64,000 nt of DNA from Todiramphus chloris collaris. Taxonomy: Eukaryota > Chordata > Aves > Coraciiformes > Alcedinidae. Positions within the stretch are counted from its first letter, which is position 1; every line of letters starts with the position of its first letter. The translations under genes were made by a program, and so were the position numbers. The notes beneath the pieces were generated by a model that saw only the letters and a list, made by a program, of their open reading frames with translations, was not told the DNA's origin and did no database searches. The stretch lies in assembly GCA_025345505.1 (NCBI GenBank), contig JANVCC010000018.1, forward strand, positions 58,963,120-59,027,119, read 5' to 3'. Shown here piece by piece: positions 60,519 through 64,000 of the stretch.

Positions 60519-63500
60519 CCTCAAGAATTTCTATTTATTCCTTCAACAGCAACATTCTTGGTTAGGCTATTCAAACAAATAAAAGTGTAGGCCAAATACT
60601 TATACCTTTCCAGTTGTGAGCATGTAAAATAACTATCCTTTTGATGGAATAGGTGTTGCAGAACACCTGCAGTCAGTGCATATATTAAAAACTAATTCTC
60701 ACATTTGTTTTCCCCAAAATGGGTTATGTATGTGAACAAATATCAAAATATACAAGATGTTTACTATAATATATATACATACCTATGCAGATAACAAGCT
60801 AGGAGAAATTTCTATAAATAGAACATAATAAATAACATGTCTTCTAGATTCTTGCTCAGTAATAAATCTATTTATCCACCCACATGCCTTTCTATCCAAG
60901 TAACTTATTCAAGTAATACACTATTGGCCTGCCAAGCTGGCATGTTTGCCAACTAAATTAATAGCAGAGTTTATGAACTCTGCCTCATTAATCTGTTCAG
61001 GGATGATAACAACCAAAGAAAAGTAAAAAAAGAGAAAATGCAAGGCTGATTGTTTCTGAGTGTCTTTGCACTTGGGTGTGACTCAGGGCAGCCACCACCC
61101 AGCTTCCAGAGCAGCAGAACAAGGACAATACTCTCTGCTTGCCCCATTTGGGAAGCTGGCAGTGCAAGCCTTTTTCCTTGCATAGCTTTCCACCCTGCGG
61201 ATGGTGAAGCCATGATCTGAGATAATGCCATCCCATTCTTTGCCACGATGTGCTTTTGCATATCTGTCTGCATCATGGGAGAGGGCAGAGCTGCCCAGGA
61301 AGAGATGTAACACCACGTCTCAGCAAGAGCAGATCAGCAGCACCCACAAGGGCTGGGGACCCCACAGGGACCATCACCCTCATGTGCCCATGTGTGCTGG
61401 GACCATGTTTACTGTGAGCCCTTAGGATGGCAAGGGAATGTTAGTTTTGCTAACACTGGTGTTATGTTTAACGCTAAAATAATTAGAGGAAATGAAGATG
61501 GAAAAGGAAAACATTATTATAATCATAGCAGGAGAAAAACTTACCATCTTCTATACTAATGAAGGCTGGCTGGGGAGCTCCTTTGCATTTACCAGCAGTT
61601 TTAAAACATTTGCATGTATTGTACTTATATGTATTGTATTGTGATTTCTACCTGAACTTCTGCACTTCTGCAGAATTTTTACACAGTGCTTATAATGAAA
61701 TCCCAACATAGTTATCTGGGCCTTTCCATGCATATTCAGCTGTGGTTGACTCACAGCTCCTGTGAATCTAGGGAAAAAAAAAAAATGTATGGAAGTTTTC
61801 TTAGCTTTTCACTTAAAGCTTACTTACAGACACCTCTGCCTGTTTGCATCAGTGTGACTGAAGATGAATGCAGAAAAAGACTTTATTCTTATGCTAGATC
61901 CTGACACTATGAAGAGACCACACACTTGTTCTGCAATGAAAAGGAGGGCTACATGGCACATTTGTAGCTTAAGCTCTGAGCAAAAAGCATGTTTGATAGA
62001 GGTTTACACATAGCTGTTGTAAATTCTGTTTTATCCCTGCTAATTTTGCCTCTGCTTTTGACTAAATAATAAATCCCAGCTGAGTATCTGAATCCTTAAA
62101 TGTTGACAGGACTTGCTGAGTGGAATACCTTCTAAGGTTGTCCATGTTGGCAAAGTGAAAAGCAGCTTCTTTACGCTGCACAGCTTAATCCCCATCAAAG
62201 CCTCCTCCACAAAGCCCTTCTGAGGCCCATTACAGACACTGTATAGCTCAGTCTAAGGAAATTCCACAGGGCCACGTTGTTAATCAGATGCAAACTTGGG
62301 CAAAGATCTGGGAGCTTTATCTCTCCTGAGACAGAGAAACAGATGTGTCCTTTGGGACCTCCATGAAGAAGGATGACTGCTTTCAAAGCAAGACTGAACT
62401 TCTTTCTGTCTCACAGAGAAAAGTTGAGCAAAACTTCAGTGCTGCCTTCTGCTCTGTTTAATTCACAGAAAGCCTGGTGTCAGCCCCACTACGAGTGATG
62501 TGCAGACCACCAGACCTCCACACACAAGTTTTCATAGACCACAGCTTTGACAAGAGAGCCCTGCATTTCAAACTGGAGAGTCTTCAGGGTCAGGTTTAGT
62601 GCCCTTTAATAACCACAGAAAATTTGGCTTCAACTCATTCTTTTTTTCCCAATCCATCACTGACTTCCAAAGAGCACCTGGTATTTAATAACGACCACCA
62701 GTCAGGGAAGGCAGAACAGGTTCAGAAAGAGAAAGAAGACAGGAAACACAGAAGGCAGGTAGCAGAGATGCAAGAGTAAAGGTCAGGACCACAGGGAGGA
62801 AGATATGAAGGAGTTAGTGTGATATTTAATTCTGTAACATTGTTGGTTGACTGTGTTGATTCAGGCAGATAAAATGCTATTAAAACCTTTTCCAGTCTTT
62901 AGAGAACCTTCCAGCACTGTCCCCAAGAGCATTTTTTTTTCTTTCTTTCTTCCCTGGAATAAGCCCTGTAAACATCCTCTTCCATAAAACCTGGATTCTC
63001 GATCTAATGTTTTCTAGGCTGCCATGAAGCCTTTTGAGCCGCAGTTTCTTTGGAAAAAGTCAGCAGCCCCTTCCCTTTGGTCTCTGCAGAGGTGTAGTGT
63101 GAGAGCAGCAAATAGCAGCAGGAGAGATACCCACAAGTCTTCTGCAAGGCATCTTCTGGGGTCTGGTGAGCTTCCAATACAAGCCTCGGCTGCACCATGT
63201 CTCTAAGGCATTGCAAAGTATTTGGGGCCTGGGGTGTTACTGAAACAGCAGAACAGCCAAGGTGTTGCACTGTGACACGAGAGGGAGAATTCAGGCTGCA
63301 CCTGGGGTTCATCCCAAAGGTGGCCCCAGCAGCCTGCAGGTACCTGCACCAGTGAGACTGGGCTGACAAGGCTGGAGACCTGAAGAAACTGCCAGGCCAC
63401 ACAAGGTCCTGCGAGTTTCCTGTGTTTCAAGTGCAATAGACAACAACTTGCAAGGTTTCTAGCTCGTATTAATAGTGTACATATATAGGACAATGAATTA

Positions 63501-64000
63501 TATCCTCTGCCACCCCCAACGTGCAAGAAAATAGATCACAGAAAACAACCCTGCCATTCTGCAGAGCCCTGATGTTTTTTCTCTCAGGAGCTGGCAATAA
63601 GGGCTGTCTTTATAAACAGTGGTACTACACCATACAAAACTGGACAGCTTACATCTTAACCTGAGCCTGAGGTGATAGCTTGCTGCACTGGGCTAGTCCT
63701 GTACCAACCCACCCAGGACTGCATTTTGTGGGGGGCCAGGGTGTACACTGCTTTTCCTCATGGCACTGTGTAACTTTGGGTTGCAGAGTGCAGGAATGTC
63801 GGTGCCACCTTGAATTCTGAAGCAGAAATACCTGCATTGTCCATTTTTTCCCATCATTGTCTAGAGTAGAGCCCCGCAGCATCAGATGATATCTTTTAAT
63901 TCACATGTACGGTTCAAGCTGGGAGCTGAAAGGTGGAACAGCTCAAACTAATAGCTTCCCCGTCTCTAATTTTGAAAGTACCTGAGGTAATATACTGCTT

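Larger units (their letters stand above)
57399..64000. other. Intergenic sequence, no gene seen
   Basis: No supported gene or RNA gene up to the right edge. A G10 run lies at 58000-58009, an ATT-type repeat at 60236-60312 and a GT-rich stretch at 60422-60497. The longest frame (63004-63402, minus, 132 codons) is unrecognised and lies in locally GC-richer sequence. Confidence 0.55.

Noticed and set aside
63004-63402. 132-codon minus-strand frame
   Set aside because: Unrecognised peptide in GC-richer sequence with other frames open too; no gene structure.
1-64000. tRNA, snRNA, CRISPR arrays or prokaryotic-type operons
   Set aside because: No A/B box pairs, no regularly spaced repeats and no dense coding were found; the window is vertebrate nuclear DNA.

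Overview
This window looks like nuclear DNA from a bird, or possibly another archosaur or turtle. The evidence is several CR1 LINE fragments carrying the avian-type 3' terminus (repeats of the ATTCTATG kind next to a TTGGAAGGG/TCCAAC block), AT-rich unique sequence with vertebrate splice signals, and no bacterial-style gene packing. Only one gene can be recognised with confidence: the 3' end of AKAP7 (AKAP18), on the + strand. I ran no searches; every family call rests on remembered sequence patterns.

Layout. Bases 1-19649 read as one long AKAP7 intron. I see no coding exon in it, only simple repeats, a 15-bp perfect hairpin near 0.9 kb, G-runs near 8.5 kb, a CR1 tail at 15.2 kb and a short solo LTR at 15.8 kb. 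Bases 19650-19852 are the conserved AKAP7 C-terminal exon, which encodes the PKA-RII anchoring helix. About 760 bp downstream, at 20615-20808, there is a second open segment. It has a strong 3' splice site, exactly the same splice phase, a predicted coiled-coil helix of about 38 residues, and its own stop. Poly(A) signals follow at 21071 and 21884. This is the most interesting item in the window: a candidate alternative AKAP7 C-terminus that could replace the RII-anchoring helix or be added after it.

From about 21.9 kb to 64 kb (42 kb) I find no recognisable gene on either strand. It holds at least six CR1 pieces: an old + strand piece at 31.7 kb, an old, long minus-strand piece at 32.4-33.2 kb, younger pieces at 34.6, 41.4 and 42.8 kb, and a worn piece at 51.9 kb. 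It also holds a probable hAT-type non-autonomous DNA transposon at 57.1 kb, a purine-rich tract at 38.3 kb, three long T-tracts at 47-50 kb, and a few GC-richer islands of unknown nature, the clearest at 28.2-28.85 kb. In mammals the interval 3' of AKAP7 holds ARG1 and then MED23. Neither was recognised here, which fits the general view that birds lack the liver arginase gene, but the window alone cannot prove loss.
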